Of a stretch of DNA of 64,000 nucleotides, positions 51,962-60,564 are shown in pieces. Numbering within the stretch: position 1 is the stretch's first letter; every line of letters begins with the position of its first letter. The notes under the pieces are model-generated. The model was not told where the DNA came from, made no database searches, and was given only the letters and a program-made list of their open reading frames with translations. The position numbers and the translations under genes are program-made. The stretch is from Microbacterium sp. APC 3901. GTDB lineage: Bacteria > Actinomycetota > Actinomycetes > Actinomycetales > Microbacteriaceae. The DNA is taken from assembly GCF_030407765.1 (NCBI RefSeq), contig NZ_JASDCU010000010.1:102903-166902 (forward strand). Reading direction: 5' to 3'.

Positions 51962-53644
51962 ATGGCGACGCGAATGCTCAGGCGCGGGCTCCCGCGTGTG
52001 CCCGGCGGCGAGCCGTGGCCTCCCGGGCTCGCCGTCACGCCGGGCGCGGCCGGGTCCGACGCGCCCGTGCCCGCCGCTGCCGCGCCTCCTGCGGCCGCAC
52101 CTGCCACTTCGGGGGCCGACACGCCGCTCGAAGGGCCACCTGTCCAGGCGCATTCGACATCTGGTGTGTCTGCCCCTGTTCTGAACGGGTCGGCAGCGCG
52201 GGGCTCCACCTCCGTGCGTCGCGGGCTTCCGCGGGTGCCGGGCGGCGAGGCGTGGCCGCCCGCGAATGCGGCGCCGGAAGGTGCCGCGCCGGAACGTGCC
52301 GCGCCCGAAGTCATCGCGCCCGAAGTTGCCGCTCTTGCTTCCACTTCGGGGGTCGATGCTCCACGTGAAGAGCCGTCTGCCCCGCAGCATCCGACGTCTG
52401 GTGTGTCGGCCTCCGAAGTGGGCGGTGCGACGACGCAGCGTGGGTCGTCGGTCCGTCGGGGTCTTCCGCGCACGGCGGGTGGCGAGCCCTGGCCTCCCGC
52501 CGACACCGAGGTCGTGGAGCGCATCTCGTCTCGGTCGGCTTCGCCGTCGTCGCTCGACGAGCGGGCGGATGCCGCGCCGGTTTCGCCCGACGAGCAGGGG
52601 GATGCTGCGCCGGTCGTCGACGCGACCGCCGTCACCACCCTCACCGCGCCCGCTCTCGGCGATCCGTCGATTCCGTTGCCGGCTCCTCGCACGGTCTGGA
52701 ACGGCAGCGCTCCGCGGCACGTCGCGGCGACCGCTCCGGCATCCGACCGCCCTCGGCCCACCTGGACCCAGGCGATCGCCGGGCTGCTCGGAGCCGCAGC
52801 CGTCGGCATCCTGGCCGCGGCAGCGGTGGCCTTCGTGCGGGCGCTGCTGAGCTTCCCCTTCATGCAGGACTTCCTCGCGGCGTTCCCCGGCGAATACGCC
52901 CCGGCCGTCGCGGTCGAGCCCGGGTTCGCGCCGTGGGTCAACTGGGCGCACTTCTTCAACGTGTTCCTGATGGTGCTGATCATCCGGTCGGGCCTGCGCA
53001 TCCGCAATGAGAAGCGGCCGACCGCCTTCTGGACCCCGCGGGGTGACCCCAAGGGCAAGGTCAGTCTGACGATCTGGTTCCACCAGGCGCTCGACATCCT
53101 CTGGCTCGTCAACGGCGTGATCTTCGTCGTGCTGCTGTTCGCCACCGGACACTGGGCGCGCATCGTGCCGACCAGCTGGGAGGTCATCCCCAACGCGCTG
53201 TCGGCGGCGCTGCAGTACGTGTCGTTCGACTGGCCGACCGAGCACGGCTGGGTGAACTACAACAGCCTGCAGCAGCTGGCGTACTTCGTGACCGTGTTCA
53301 TCGCGGCGCCCTTGGCCGCGGCGACCGGTTTCCGCATGTCGGGCATGTGGCCCAAGAAGGCCGAGCGGCTGTCGAAGGCCTACCCGATCGAGTGGGCCCG
53401 CGCGCTGCACTTCCCGGTCATGATCTATTTCGTCGTGTTCATCATCGGCCACGTCGCCCTGGTTTTCCTCACCGGGTTCCTGCGCAACCTCAACCACATG
53501 TATGCCTCATCGGATGCCGTCGGCTGGACCGGGTTCTGGGTCTTCGTCGCGTCGCTGGTCGTCATCGCCATCGGCTGGGTCGCCGCCCGCCCGCTGGTCA
53601 TCGCCCCGATCGCGAAGCTGTTCGGCAGTGTCTCGGGTCGCTGA
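51962..53644 (+). CDS. Membrane cytochrome b-type protein with repeat-bearing N-terminus
   Basis: The 560-residue protein has two halves. Residues 7-85 and 86-164 are a gapless 79-residue tandem repeat, each starting [14 protein letters not shown] and containing TSG and TSGVSA at the same offsets; a third copy of the head motif starts at 165. This half is Ala/Pro-rich, probably disordered and cytoplasmic. From about residue 265 it has some five membrane segments with histidines placed as haem ligands ([40 protein letters not shown]), as in cytochrome b561/b6-like proteins. The gene starts 2 bp after etfA, so it may pass electrons from ETF to the quinone pool (inference). No soluble iron-sulfur or quinone-oxidoreductase domain is present. 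Confidence 0.8.
   Translation: MATRMLRRGLPRVPGGEPWPPGLAVTPGAAGSDAPVPAAAAPPAAAPATSGADTPLEGPPVQAHSTSGVSAPVLNGSAARGSTSVRRGLPRVPGGEAWPPANAAPEGAAPERAAPEVIAPEVAALASTSGVDAPREEPSAPQHPTSGVSASEVGGATTQRGSSVRRGLPRTAGGEPWPPADTEVVERISSRSASPSSLDERADAAPVSPDEQGDAAPVVDATAVTTLTAPALGDPSIPLPAPRTVWNGSAPRHVAATAPASDRPRPTWTQAIAGLLGAAAVGILAAAAVAFVRALLSFPFMQDFLAAFPGEYAPAVAVEPGFAPWVNWAHFFNVFLMVLIIRSGLRIRNEKRPTAFWTPRGDPKGKVSLTIWFHQALDILWLVNGVIFVVLLFATGHWARIVPTSWEVIPNALSAALQYVSFDWPTEHGWVNYNSLQQLAYFVTVFIAAPLAAATGFRMSGMWPKKAERLSKAYPIEWARALHFPVMIYFVVFIIGHVALVFLTGFLRNLNHMYASSDAVGWTGFWVFVASLVVIAIGWVAARPLVIAPIAKLFGSVSGR
51980..52453 (+). repeat. Two tandem 237-bp coding repeats
   Basis: Codons 7-85 (51980-52216) and 86-164 (52217-52453) encode equally long, alignable 79-residue units beginning CGTCGCGGGCT-type sequence. 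A third head motif follows at 52454. The nucleotide copies have diverged, especially in the Ala/Pro-rich middles. Confidence 0.8.
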
Positions 53645-53647
53645 TCC

Positions 53648-53733
53648 GTTCACGATTCAGCACAGATCTCTCCTGGACCCAGCGAAACGGCCCCTTGCCG
53701 GTGGCAGGGGGCCGTTCATGCTGAATCGTGAAC
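53648..53733. repeat. Long-armed extragenic inverted repeat, copy C of GTTCACRAYTCAG family
   Basis: The arms GTTCACGATTCAGCA (53648-53662) and TGCTGAATCGTGAAC (53719-53733) are exact complements. Nested inside is a second hairpin, AACGGCCCC...GGGGCCGTT (about 53684-53716). It starts 3 bp after the cytochrome stop and lies between convergent genes. Confidence 0.8.
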
Positions 53734-53756
53734 GCTGATCTCAGCGCACGCCGGGA

Positions 53757-54263
53757 TCAGCGCACGAAGCGGACCTCGGTCAGCGTCTCGCCGAGGAACG
53801 GCTCGGTGTGGCTCGCGCCGTCGAGCGCGAAGCCGTTGCGCGCATAGAAGCGGTGTGCGCGGGGGTTGTCCTCCGCGACCCACAGGTAGAGGGGCTCGTC
53901 CTTCTCGACGGCCGCGTCGAACAGCTTCTGACCGATCCCGGTCGAGTGGTACGCGTCGAGCAGGTAGATGAAGTACAGCTCGCGGAATGCGGGGGCGTCC
54001 TTGTCGCGAGCGGGACCTGAGCCGACGAAGCCGACGATCTCGCCGTCGACGAGGGCGGCGCGCATCGTGAAATCGGGGCCCTGAGAGGCCCAGTGCGTCC
54101 ACAGCTCTGCCATGCGACGGGGCGAGACTTTCTCGAGTGCGGCCTTGCTGATCAGGTGGTCGTAGGTCTCGTGCCAGCACTGCGCGTGCACGCGACCCAG
54201 GGCTTCCGCATCCACATCACGGACCGGACGGACGATGACTTCAGGCTGGGCTTCGGCGCTCAT
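53757..54263 (-). CDS. GNAT-family N-acetyltransferase
   Basis: The 168-residue protein has the GNAT fold: a start VIVRPVRDVDAEALGRVHAQCW, a central strand RELYFIYLLDAYHSTGIGQKL where the HSTGIG segment binds the acetyl-CoA pyrophosphate, and LWVAEDNPRAHRFYARNGF near the end. The substrate is unknown; the sequence style resembles small-molecule acetyltransferases. It is convergent with the cytochrome gene and divergent from the thioesterase gene. Confidence 0.88.
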   Translation of the reverse strand: MSAEAQPEVIVRPVRDVDAEALGRVHAQCWHETYDHLISKAALEKVSPRRMAELWTHWASQGPDFTMRAALVDGEIVGFVGSGPARDKDAPAFRELYFIYLLDAYHSTGIGQKLFDAAVEKDEPLYLWVAEDNPRAHRFYARNGFALDGASHTEPFLGETLTEVRFVR

Positions 54264-54387
54264 AGCGCGACTCTACGCGCGGCCTCCACGAACCGGAAAT
54301 CGAGCGGGAGCGTTCCCAGACCGACGATGGGGTGCTGGAGGGATCGCACAACGATGTTCGCGAATCGTTCGCCGATGGCTACGATCA

Positions 54388-54954
54388 GTGCTCGTGAACG
54401 TGATCTGGCGCACTCTCCTCGTGATCCTCTCCGCCCGTCGCCGCGTGCGGCGAGGCAAGACCCTCGACGCGGCATCGGTCAGCAGCATCCGGCTGACGAC
54501 GCTGCCGACCGACATCGACATCCTCCGTCATATGAACAACGGCCGATACCTGTCGCTCTTCGACCTCGGCCGGTGGGATCTGCTCATCCGCACCGGGCTG
54601 TTCGATGCGATGAACGAACGCGGCTGGTACGCGGTCGTCTCGAGCGAGACCGTGACGTTCCGCAAGTCGCTGCAGCTGTGGCAGCGGTTCGAGGTGCAGT
54701 CGCGGTTCATCGGTCATGACGACAAGGCGGTGTTCCTCGAGCACAGGGCGGTCGTCGACGGCGAGATCTACGCCCGCGTCATCGTGCGATCGAGGATGCT
54801 GCGCCGTACCGGCGGCACGGTCAGCAACGAAGAGCTGTTCGCCGCCGTCGGCAAGCCGGAGGGCGTGCCCGAGATCGACGCCTGGGTGCACGACTGGGCC
54901 GCGGCATCCGCTCTGCCTCCCGTGCGCACCCCTGCGCCGAGCGTGTGGAGCTGA
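54388..54954 (+). CDS. Hotdog-fold acyl-CoA thioesterase
   Basis: The 188-residue protein is a 4HBT-like hotdog enzyme: TDIDILRHMNNGRYLSLFDLGRWDL (the helix bearing the usual catalytic region), ETVTFRKSLQLWQRFEVQSRFI and DDKAVFLEHRAVVDGEIYAR. It likely hydrolyses acyl-CoA thioesters. The start is uncertain: GTG 54388 and GTG 54394 are both in frame and neither has a strong ribosome-binding site. The next gene begins 4 bp after its stop. Confidence 0.85.
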   Translation: MLVNVIWRTLLVILSARRRVRRGKTLDAASVSSIRLTTLPTDIDILRHMNNGRYLSLFDLGRWDLLIRTGLFDAMNERGWYAVVSSETVTFRKSLQLWQRFEVQSRFIGHDDKAVFLEHRAVVDGEIYARVIVRSRMLRRTGGTVSNEELFAAVGKPEGVPEIDAWVHDWAAASALPPVRTPAPSVWS

Positions 54955-54958
54955 CCCC

Positions 54959-55783
54959 GTGACCGATCCCTGGGGTCTCGAGACACGAGCACCGCGCGAC
55001 GTGCTCCTGGTCGGATGCGGCAAGCTCGGCATCCGACTCGGCGAACGCCTCGTCGCAGGGGGCTCACAGGTCACCGCCATCCGGCGCAACGCGGGCGACC
55101 TGCCTTTCCCGACCATCGAGGCCGATCTGCGGCATCCGCTCGACCGCGAGCTGCCGGCATTCGACTCGGTCGTGATCACTCTGCCGCCCAGCACCGAGGG
55201 CGACTCGATCTATCCGCCGGCGCTGCGTGGGCTCGCGAAGGCCCTGCCGACGATGCCGGAGCGGGCCGTGTTCGTGTCGTCGACGCGAGTGTTCGAAGGG
55301 CGGCCCGGCGAGACGCCGCTGACCGAGCGCGACGCGCCGCGGGTGTCGAGCGAGCGGGGCGGTGATCTGGTCGAGGGCGAGCGTCTGGCGATGGAGCTGT
55401 TCGGTGCGCGTATCGTGCGCCCGGCCGGCATCTACGGTCCCGGTCGAGACTTCCTGATCCGGCGGGTGCGCGAGGGCGCAGCGGTCGACCACACCCGCCG
55501 CACCAACCGCATTCACGAGACCGATCTCGTGCGGCTGCTCGAGGCGATGCTGCGGGCCGATTCCGCGCCCCCGCTGATCCATGCCGTGGATCGGGAGCCG
55601 GTGGTGCTCGGCGAGGTCGTCGCGCACATCGCCTCCCGGCTCGGCCTCGCGCCACCGCCGCATCTCGACCCGGAGGTCGGCGGTGGGACGGTGCTCGAGG
55701 GGCGCCTGCTGCAGGAGTTCCTCGGCGATCTGGAGTATCCGACCTTCCGTGAGGGCTACGACGAGATGATCGCCGCGCTCTGA
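54959..55783 (+). CDS. NAD(P)-dependent SDR epimerase-like protein
   Basis: The 274-residue atypical extended SDR has an N-terminal glycine motif with a cysteine (VLLVGCGKLGIRLGERL) and AVFVSSTRVFEG, ARIVRPAGIYGPGRD. The usual YxxxK catalytic pair is not obvious, so it may be a nucleotide-binding protein rather than a standard epimerase. GTG 54959 begins the Rossmann domain; it follows the thioesterase gene closely. Function unknown. Confidence 0.8.
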   Translation: MTDPWGLETRAPRDVLLVGCGKLGIRLGERLVAGGSQVTAIRRNAGDLPFPTIEADLRHPLDRELPAFDSVVITLPPSTEGDSIYPPALRGLAKALPTMPERAVFVSSTRVFEGRPGETPLTERDAPRVSSERGGDLVEGERLAMELFGARIVRPAGIYGPGRDFLIRRVREGAAVDHTRRTNRIHETDLVRLLEAMLRADSAPPLIHAVDREPVVLGEVVAHIASRLGLAPPPHLDPEVGGGTVLEGRLLQEFLGDLEYPTFREGYDEMIAAL

Positions 55784-55795
55784 ACCCTCCCTCTC

Positions 55796-55858
55796 GGTTC
55801 CGGTCGCAGTTCACGCCGCCCGTTCGCGCGGGAGGCGACGCGAACTGCGACCGGAACC
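55796..55858. terminator. Long-armed inverted repeat after SDR gene
   Basis: The 17-base arms GGTTCCGGTCGCAGTTC (55796-55812) and its exact complement (55842-55858) enclose a nested CG-rich hairpin. It starts 12 bp after the SDR stop and precedes putA in the same direction, so it probably separates the two transcripts. Confidence 0.75.
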
Positions 55859-55914
55859 ACCCGACGCGACCGTCGCTCAAGGGCAGGCGGGCACTGCAGT
55901 CCTAGGCTGTGCTC

Positions 55915-58900
55915 ATGGCCGACCCGATGCCCACCGCGGATCTCGAATCCGTCCCGCTCGCGGACCGTGCCGTCGAGCTCGCCCGCCGCTGGGCGATCGA
56001 GGCCGCCGCAGCCGATGTCGACCCGGCAGCAGAGCGCCTCGCGGGTGTGCTGCAGGATGCCAACGGGCTGCCGTTCACGCTCGGATTCGTCGACGGCGTC
56101 ATGCGCCCCGAGAGCCTGAGCGCCGCGGCATCCCAGCTGCGTCGCATCGCTCCGATCGTGCCCGAATTCCTGCCCTGGTACCTGCGGTCGGCCGTGCGGG
56201 TCGGTGGCGGCATCGCCCAGATGCTGCCGACTCCCGTGGTGCCCATCGCACGTCGGGTGCTGCGCGACATGGTCGGCCACCTGGTGGTCGACGCCCGCCC
56301 CGCGAAGCTCGGACCCGCGATCGCGAGGATCCGCGAATCGGGCGCCCGGCTGAACCTCAATCTGCTCGGCGAGGCGGTGCTCGGCGAGGCCGAGGCGCAG
56401 CGGCGGCTCGACGGCATCCACGAGCTGATCCGTCGCCCCGATGTCGACTACGTGTCGGTCAAGGTGTCGGCGATCGTCAGCCACATCTCGATGTGGGCGT
56501 TCGACGAGGTCGTCGAGTCGGTCGTCGAGCGACTGCTGCCGCTGTACCTGACGGCCGCCTCGGATCGCACCTTCATCAACCTCGACATGGAGGAGTACCG
56601 CGATCTCGATCTGACGATCGCGGTGTTCACCCGCATCCTCGAGGATCCGCGTCTCGAGGGTCTCGAGGCGGGCATCGTGCTGCAGGCGTATCTGCCCGAC
56701 GCGCTGCCGGCGCTGCAGCAGCTCACCGCCTGGGCGCGCGAGCGCGTCGACCACGGCGGAGCCTCCATCAAGGTACGCCTCGTCAAGGGAGCGAACCTCG
56801 CGATGGAGCGGGTCGAGGCGCGGATGCACGGGTGGACGCAGGCCACCTACGACACCAAGCTCGACACCGACGCCAACTATCTGCGCTGCCTCGACTGGGC
56901 GATGCGTCCGGAGAACGTCGACGCGGTGCGTCTCGGCATAGCCGGGCACAACCTGTTCGGCATCGCGTATGCGTGGCTGCTCGCGGGCGAGCGCGGGGTG
57001 CGTGCTGCCGACGGCGCGGCCGAGGACTCCCAGCCGCCGGTCGAGTTCGAGATGCTGCTCGGCATGGCGCAGGGGCAGGTGCAGGCGGTGTCGCGCGAGG
57101 TCGGTGAGGTGCTGCTCTACGTGCCGGTCGTGAACCCCGGCGAGTTCGATGTCGCCATCAGCTATCTCGTGCGTCGGCTCGAGGAGAACGCGTCGAGCGA
57201 CAACTTCCTCTCCGCCGCGTTCCGGCTGGGCGACGACGAGTCGCTCTTCGTGCGCGAACGCGACAGGTTCCTCGACGCCGTCGAGCGTTCGACCTCGCCG
57301 ACGCTGCGGGTGGGCCCGTTGCGCAGCCAGGATCGGCTGGCGCCGGTGCACGAGTCGATGCGCCCCGTGCCCGTGGCGCCTGCGCCCGAAGAGGGACTGA
57401 CCCAGGCGGTGCTCGGCATCTCCCGCGGTTCGGAAGACACGGGCGGGCCGTTCCTCGAGACGGCGGTGTACGCCCCGCGCGAGCTCGACGAGACGACGGG
57501 CGGAGCTCCCGGCTTCGCGAACACCCCTGACAGCGATCCGTCGCTTCCGGCCAACCGCGACTGGGCGCGCGAGATCCATGAGCGTATCGCCGGGTCGGCC
57601 CTCGGTGTCGCGACCGTCGAAGCGGCCCGCGTCGCCGATGCCGACGCGCTCGAGAGCACGATCGCCGGAGTGCGCGATGCCGCAGCTCTGTGGGGCGCGC
57701 GACCCGCCACCGAACGCGCCGAGGTGCTGCTGCGCGCGGCGGCCGCGCTCGAGGGGCGGCGTGGAGACCTCATCGAGGTCGCCGCCTCCGAGACGGGCAA
57801 GGTGTTCGCCGAAGCCGACGTCGAGGTCAGCGAGGCGGTCGACTTCGCCCGCTACTACGCGGCCAAGGCCAGAGAGCTGGATGCCGTCGCCGGCGCCGCA
57901 TTCGAACCGGCGCGTGTCACGGTCGTCACGCCTCCGTGGAACTTCCCGCTCGCGATCCCGGCCGGGGGAGTGCTCGCCGCGCTCGCCGCAGGCTCCGGCG
58001 TCGTCTTCAAGCCCGCCCCGCAATCGCGTCGCTGCGCCGCCGTCATCGCCGAGACCCTCTGGGAGGTCGGTGTTCCGCGCGATGTGCTCGCTCTCGTCGA
58101 CATCGACGAGGGCGACCTCGGTCGCGAGCTGATCTCCCATGAGTCGGTCGACCGTGTCATCCTCACCGGGTCATGGGAGACCGCCGCGATGTTCCGCGCC
58201 TGGCGGCCCGACCTGCCGCTGCTCGCCGAGACGAGCGGCAAGAACGCGATGATCATCACCCCGTCGGCGGACCTCGATCTCGCGGTCGCCGATCTGGTGC
58301 GCAGCGCCTTCGGGCACGCGGGGCAGAAGTGCTCGGCGGCGTCACTCGCTATTCTCGTCGGCCCGGTCGGGCGGTCGAAGAGATTCGCCCGTCAACTGGC
58401 CGATGCGACGCGGTCGCTGCATGTCGGCTGGCCGAACGACCCGCTGGCCGAGGTCGGACCCGTGATCGAGCGACCGGTGGGCAAGCTCGCCTGGGCGCTC
58501 GCCGAACTCGAGGGTGACGAGCAGTGGCTCATCGAGCCGACCGTCTCGGACGAAGACCCCTCCGGTCGACTGTGGCGACCCGGCATCCGTGTCGGGGTGC
58601 AGCCGGGGTCGCGCTTCCACACCGAGGAGTTCTTCGGGCCGGTGCTGGGCATCATGCACGCCCCGACGCTGGAGCGTGCGATCGAACTGCAGAATGCGGT
58701 GGAGTACGGCCTGACGGCGGGGTTGCACACGCAGGACCCTGCGGAGCTCGCCCTGTGGCTCGATCGGGTGCAGGCCGGCAACCTCTACGTGAACCGCGGC
58801 ATCACGGGTGCGATCGTGCAGAGGCAGCCGTTCGGCGGGTGGAAGCGATCATCGGTCGGACCCGGTGCCAAGGCGGGCGGACCGAACTACCTGATCGGAC

Positions 58901-59607
58901 TCGGGTCGTGGCGCTCGAGCGGATCCGGCACGGTGTCGAGCACGCTGCACCTGCGCGGGCTCGATTCGCGCATCACCGACCTCATCGAGGCGGCACAGCC
59001 CTCGCTCGGCTTTGAGGCGTTCGAGTGGCTGCGTCGTTCGGCGCTCTCCGATGCGCTCGCCTGGGACCGTGAGTTCGGGCAGGTGCGCGACGTCTCGCAT
59101 CTCGGTGTCGAGCGCAATCTGTTCCGCTACCGTCCGGTGCGTGTCGCGATCAGAGCCACTGCGGATGCCGGCTGGCAGGAGCTGCTGCGCGTGGTGATCG
59201 CCGCGGTGCGCGCCGGAGCCGGATTCGTGCTGTCGACCCCCGTCGGTCTGCCCCCGGCGGTGCGCCACGCGCTCGGTGAACTCGGTGCCGTCGTCTACAT
59301 GGAGACCGACGACGAATGGATCGAGCGGATGCGGCGGCGCGGCGAAGACACGAGCGGAGTGCTCGAGTCGGCAGACGACGAGCTGCGGCCGAGCCGGGCA
59401 CGACTGGTCGGCCCGCGCGACTCGGTGGCCGCGCTGCACCGCGCACTGGCCGTGGCAGTCGGAGGCGACCCCGACCTCGCGGTGTACGACGGCGAGGTCA
59501 CCTCTGCCGGGCGCATCGAACTGCTGCCCTTCGTGCACGAGCAGGCGATCGCGATCACCGCGCACCGCTACGGCAACCCCGACGACTGGAGCGCCGCGGT
59601 CATCTGA
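55915..59607 (+). CDS. putA: Bifunctional proline dehydrogenase / L-glutamate-gamma-semialdehyde dehydrogenase
   Basis: The 1230-residue enzyme oxidises proline to glutamate in two steps. The N-terminal proline dehydrogenase barrel (about residues 100-470) shows YVSVKVSAI, INLDMEEYRDLDLT, SIKVRLVKGANLAMERVEA and the late YLVRRLEENAS. The central aldehyde dehydrogenase (about 540-1010) shows PPWNFPLAIPAGGVLAAL, the glutamate in LLAETSGKNAMII, the catalytic cysteine in GHAGQKCSAASLA and PFGGWKRSSVGPGAKAGG. A C-terminal domain follows. No N-terminal DNA-binding domain is present, so it is not itself a repressor. ATG 55915 is preferred over GTG 55909. Confidence 0.96.
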   Translation: MADPMPTADLESVPLADRAVELARRWAIEAAAADVDPAAERLAGVLQDANGLPFTLGFVDGVMRPESLSAAASQLRRIAPIVPEFLPWYLRSAVRVGGGIAQMLPTPVVPIARRVLRDMVGHLVVDARPAKLGPAIARIRESGARLNLNLLGEAVLGEAEAQRRLDGIHELIRRPDVDYVSVKVSAIVSHISMWAFDEVVESVVERLLPLYLTAASDRTFINLDMEEYRDLDLTIAVFTRILEDPRLEGLEAGIVLQAYLPDALPALQQLTAWARERVDHGGASIKVRLVKGANLAMERVEARMHGWTQATYDTKLDTDANYLRCLDWAMRPENVDAVRLGIAGHNLFGIAYAWLLAGERGVRAADGAAEDSQPPVEFEMLLGMAQGQVQAVSREVGEVLLYVPVVNPGEFDVAISYLVRRLEENASSDNFLSAAFRLGDDESLFVRERDRFLDAVERSTSPTLRVGPLRSQDRLAPVHESMRPVPVAPAPEEGLTQAVLGISRGSEDTGGPFLETAVYAPRELDETTGGAPGFANTPDSDPSLPANRDWAREIHERIAGSALGVATVEAARVADADALESTIAGVRDAAALWGARPATERAEVLLRAAAALEGRRGDLIEVAASETGKVFAEADVEVSEAVDFARYYAAKARELDAVAGAAFEPARVTVVTPPWNFPLAIPAGGVLAALAAGSGVVFKPAPQSRRCAAVIAETLWEVGVPRDVLALVDIDEGDLGRELISHESVDRVILTGSWETAAMFRAWRPDLPLLAETSGKNAMIITPSADLDLAVADLVRSAFGHAGQKCSAASLAILVGPVGRSKRFARQLADATRSLHVGWPNDPLAEVGPVIERPVGKLAWALAELEGDEQWLIEPTVSDEDPSGRLWRPGIRVGVQPGSRFHTEEFFGPVLGIMHAPTLERAIELQNAVEYGLTAGLHTQDPAELALWLDRVQAGNLYVNRGITGAIVQRQPFGGWKRSSVGPGAKAGGPNYLIGLGSWRSSGSGTVSSTLHLRGLDSRITDLIEAAQPSLGFEAFEWLRRSALSDALAWDREFGQVRDVSHLGVERNLFRYRPVRVAIRATADAGWQELLRVVIAAVRAGAGFVLSTPVGLPPAVRHALGELGAVVYMETDDEWIERMRRRGEDTSGVLESADDELRPSRARLVGPRDSVAALHRALAVAVGGDPDLAVYDGEVTSAGRIELLPFVHEQAIAITAHRYGNPDDWSAAVI

Positions 59608-59634
59608 TCCGGTCGCTCTCCGGCATCCTCCTCT

Positions 59635-59683
59635 CGCGCTTCGCGCCTCGCGCTTCGCGCTTCGCGCTTCGCGCTTCGCGCCC
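59635..59683 (+). repeat. Heptamer tandem repeat (CGCGCTT x7)
   Basis: Seven consecutive 7-base units of CGCGCTT, with variants CGCGCCT in unit 2 and CGCGCCC in unit 7, lie 28 bp after putA. A heptamer outside a coding frame is a candidate slippage locus. Confidence 0.85.
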
Positions 59684-59725
59684 CGCTTCGGCATCCCGTC
59701 GTCCCGACTCCCGCCGGCTGAGCGT

Positions 59726-59801
59726 GGTCAAAAACGCATCCCCACAGCGCGATTCCGATGCCTTTTCGACCCCGCCTGCGCCCGCAGATGCACTTTTGAC
59801 C
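59726..59801. repeat. Inverted repeat with TTTTGACC arms downstream of putA
   Basis: GGTCAAAAACGCA (59726-59738) pairs at 11 of 13 positions with TGCACTTTTGACC (59789-59801). A third similar copy (TGCCTTTTCGACCCCGCC, from about 59759) lies between them. It may act as the putA terminator. Apart from this, the heptamer repeat and the operator region, 59608-59898 holds nothing recognisable. Confidence 0.6.
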
Positions 59802-59825
59802 CCGCCTGGCGCGCACCGCCCGAGG

Positions 59826-59887
59826 TGTAAAGAATTCTTGACACACCGGATGCCGCGGGCGTACTCTCGTGTCAAGAATCTTTTACA
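59826..59887 (+). promoter_or_regulatory. Promoter with flanking inverted operators for the membrane/XRE operon
   Basis: TTGACA (59838-59843) and TACTCT (59862-59867), 18 bases apart, fit a sigma-70-type promoter. They are framed by near-complementary 19-base arms: TGTAAAGAATTCTTGACAC (59826-59844) and GTGTCAAGAATCTTTTACA (59869-59887). Each arm is itself a near-palindrome around AAGAATTCTT. The AT-rich sites contrast with the surroundings and are probably bound by the XRE protein at 60333. Confidence 0.7.
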
Positions 59888-59898
59888 TGGGAGGCATC

Positions 59899-60333
59899 AT
59901 GGTCTACGAAGAGCGCAACGCCTGGGCCGGTCTCATCGTCGGTGTCGTGGTGATCGGGGCGTATGTCGTGATCGTCCTGCAGCAGGCGGCCGGCGGACCG
60001 GTGACCGACGTCGACTGGTTCCCGCTCATGATGTGGACGATCGGCGTCGGGATCGTGGCCACGATCGTGCTCAGCATCGTCTGGGGCATGATCGCCGGCG
60101 CGAAGGATCCTGACGGGGTCGGCAAGTCCGACGTCCGCGACCGCGACATCAGTCGCATGGGCAGCCGCGTGGAACAGTCCTTCGTCGTGATCGCCGGCCT
60201 CGGCGTGATCACCCTGTGCGCGGTGGGCGCCGACCTCTTCTGGGTCGCCAACACGATGTTCGCGGGGTTCGCCGTCTCGGCCATGGTCGGCAGCGTCGCG
60301 CGAGTCGTCGCCTACCGTCGGGGGCTCGTCTGA
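59899..60333 (+). CDS. Small four-helix membrane protein of unknown function
   Basis: The 144-residue product has about four hydrophobic segments ([81 protein letters not shown]) and a charged central loop ([21 protein letters not shown]). I do not recognise a function. ATG 59899 is selected because GGGAGG lies 5 bases upstream; the frame is open upstream into the operator. The next gene, a small XRE regulator, starts within its stop (TGATG), a recurrent membrane-protein/Cro-like-regulator pairing. Confidence 0.82.
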   Translation: MVYEERNAWAGLIVGVVVIGAYVVIVLQQAAGGPVTDVDWFPLMMWTIGVGIVATIVLSIVWGMIAGAKDPDGVGKSDVRDRDISRMGSRVEQSFVVIAGLGVITLCAVGADLFWVANTMFAGFAVSAMVGSVARVVAYRRGLV

Positions 60334-60563
60334 TGGTCAAGCCCACACTGGTCTCCAACCGCATCCGCGCTCATCGCGAAGCGGCGGGGCTCACCCAGGC
60401 CGAACTCGCCCGCAGCATCGGCGTGACCAGGCAGACGCTCATCGCGATCGAGCAGGAGAAGTACTCCCCGTCGCTCGAGCTCGCGTTCCAGATCGCTCGC
60501 GCCTTCGGCGTGGGGCTCGACGACCTGTTCCAGTACCCGCAACCCACGAGCACGGAGGTGTGA
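60333..60563 (+). CDS. Small XRE-family (Cro/CI-type) regulator
   Basis: The 76-residue protein is essentially one helix-turn-helix domain ([52 protein letters not shown]), the layout of YozG-like small repressors. It probably binds the inverted sites framing its operon promoter (59826-59887) and represses itself. The start overlaps the membrane-protein stop, and the next gene begins 1 bp after its own stop. Confidence 0.93.
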   Translation: MVKPTLVSNRIRAHREAAGLTQAELARSIGVTRQTLIAIEQEKYSPSLELAFQIARAFGVGLDDLFQYPQPTSTEV

Positions 60564-60564
60564 C

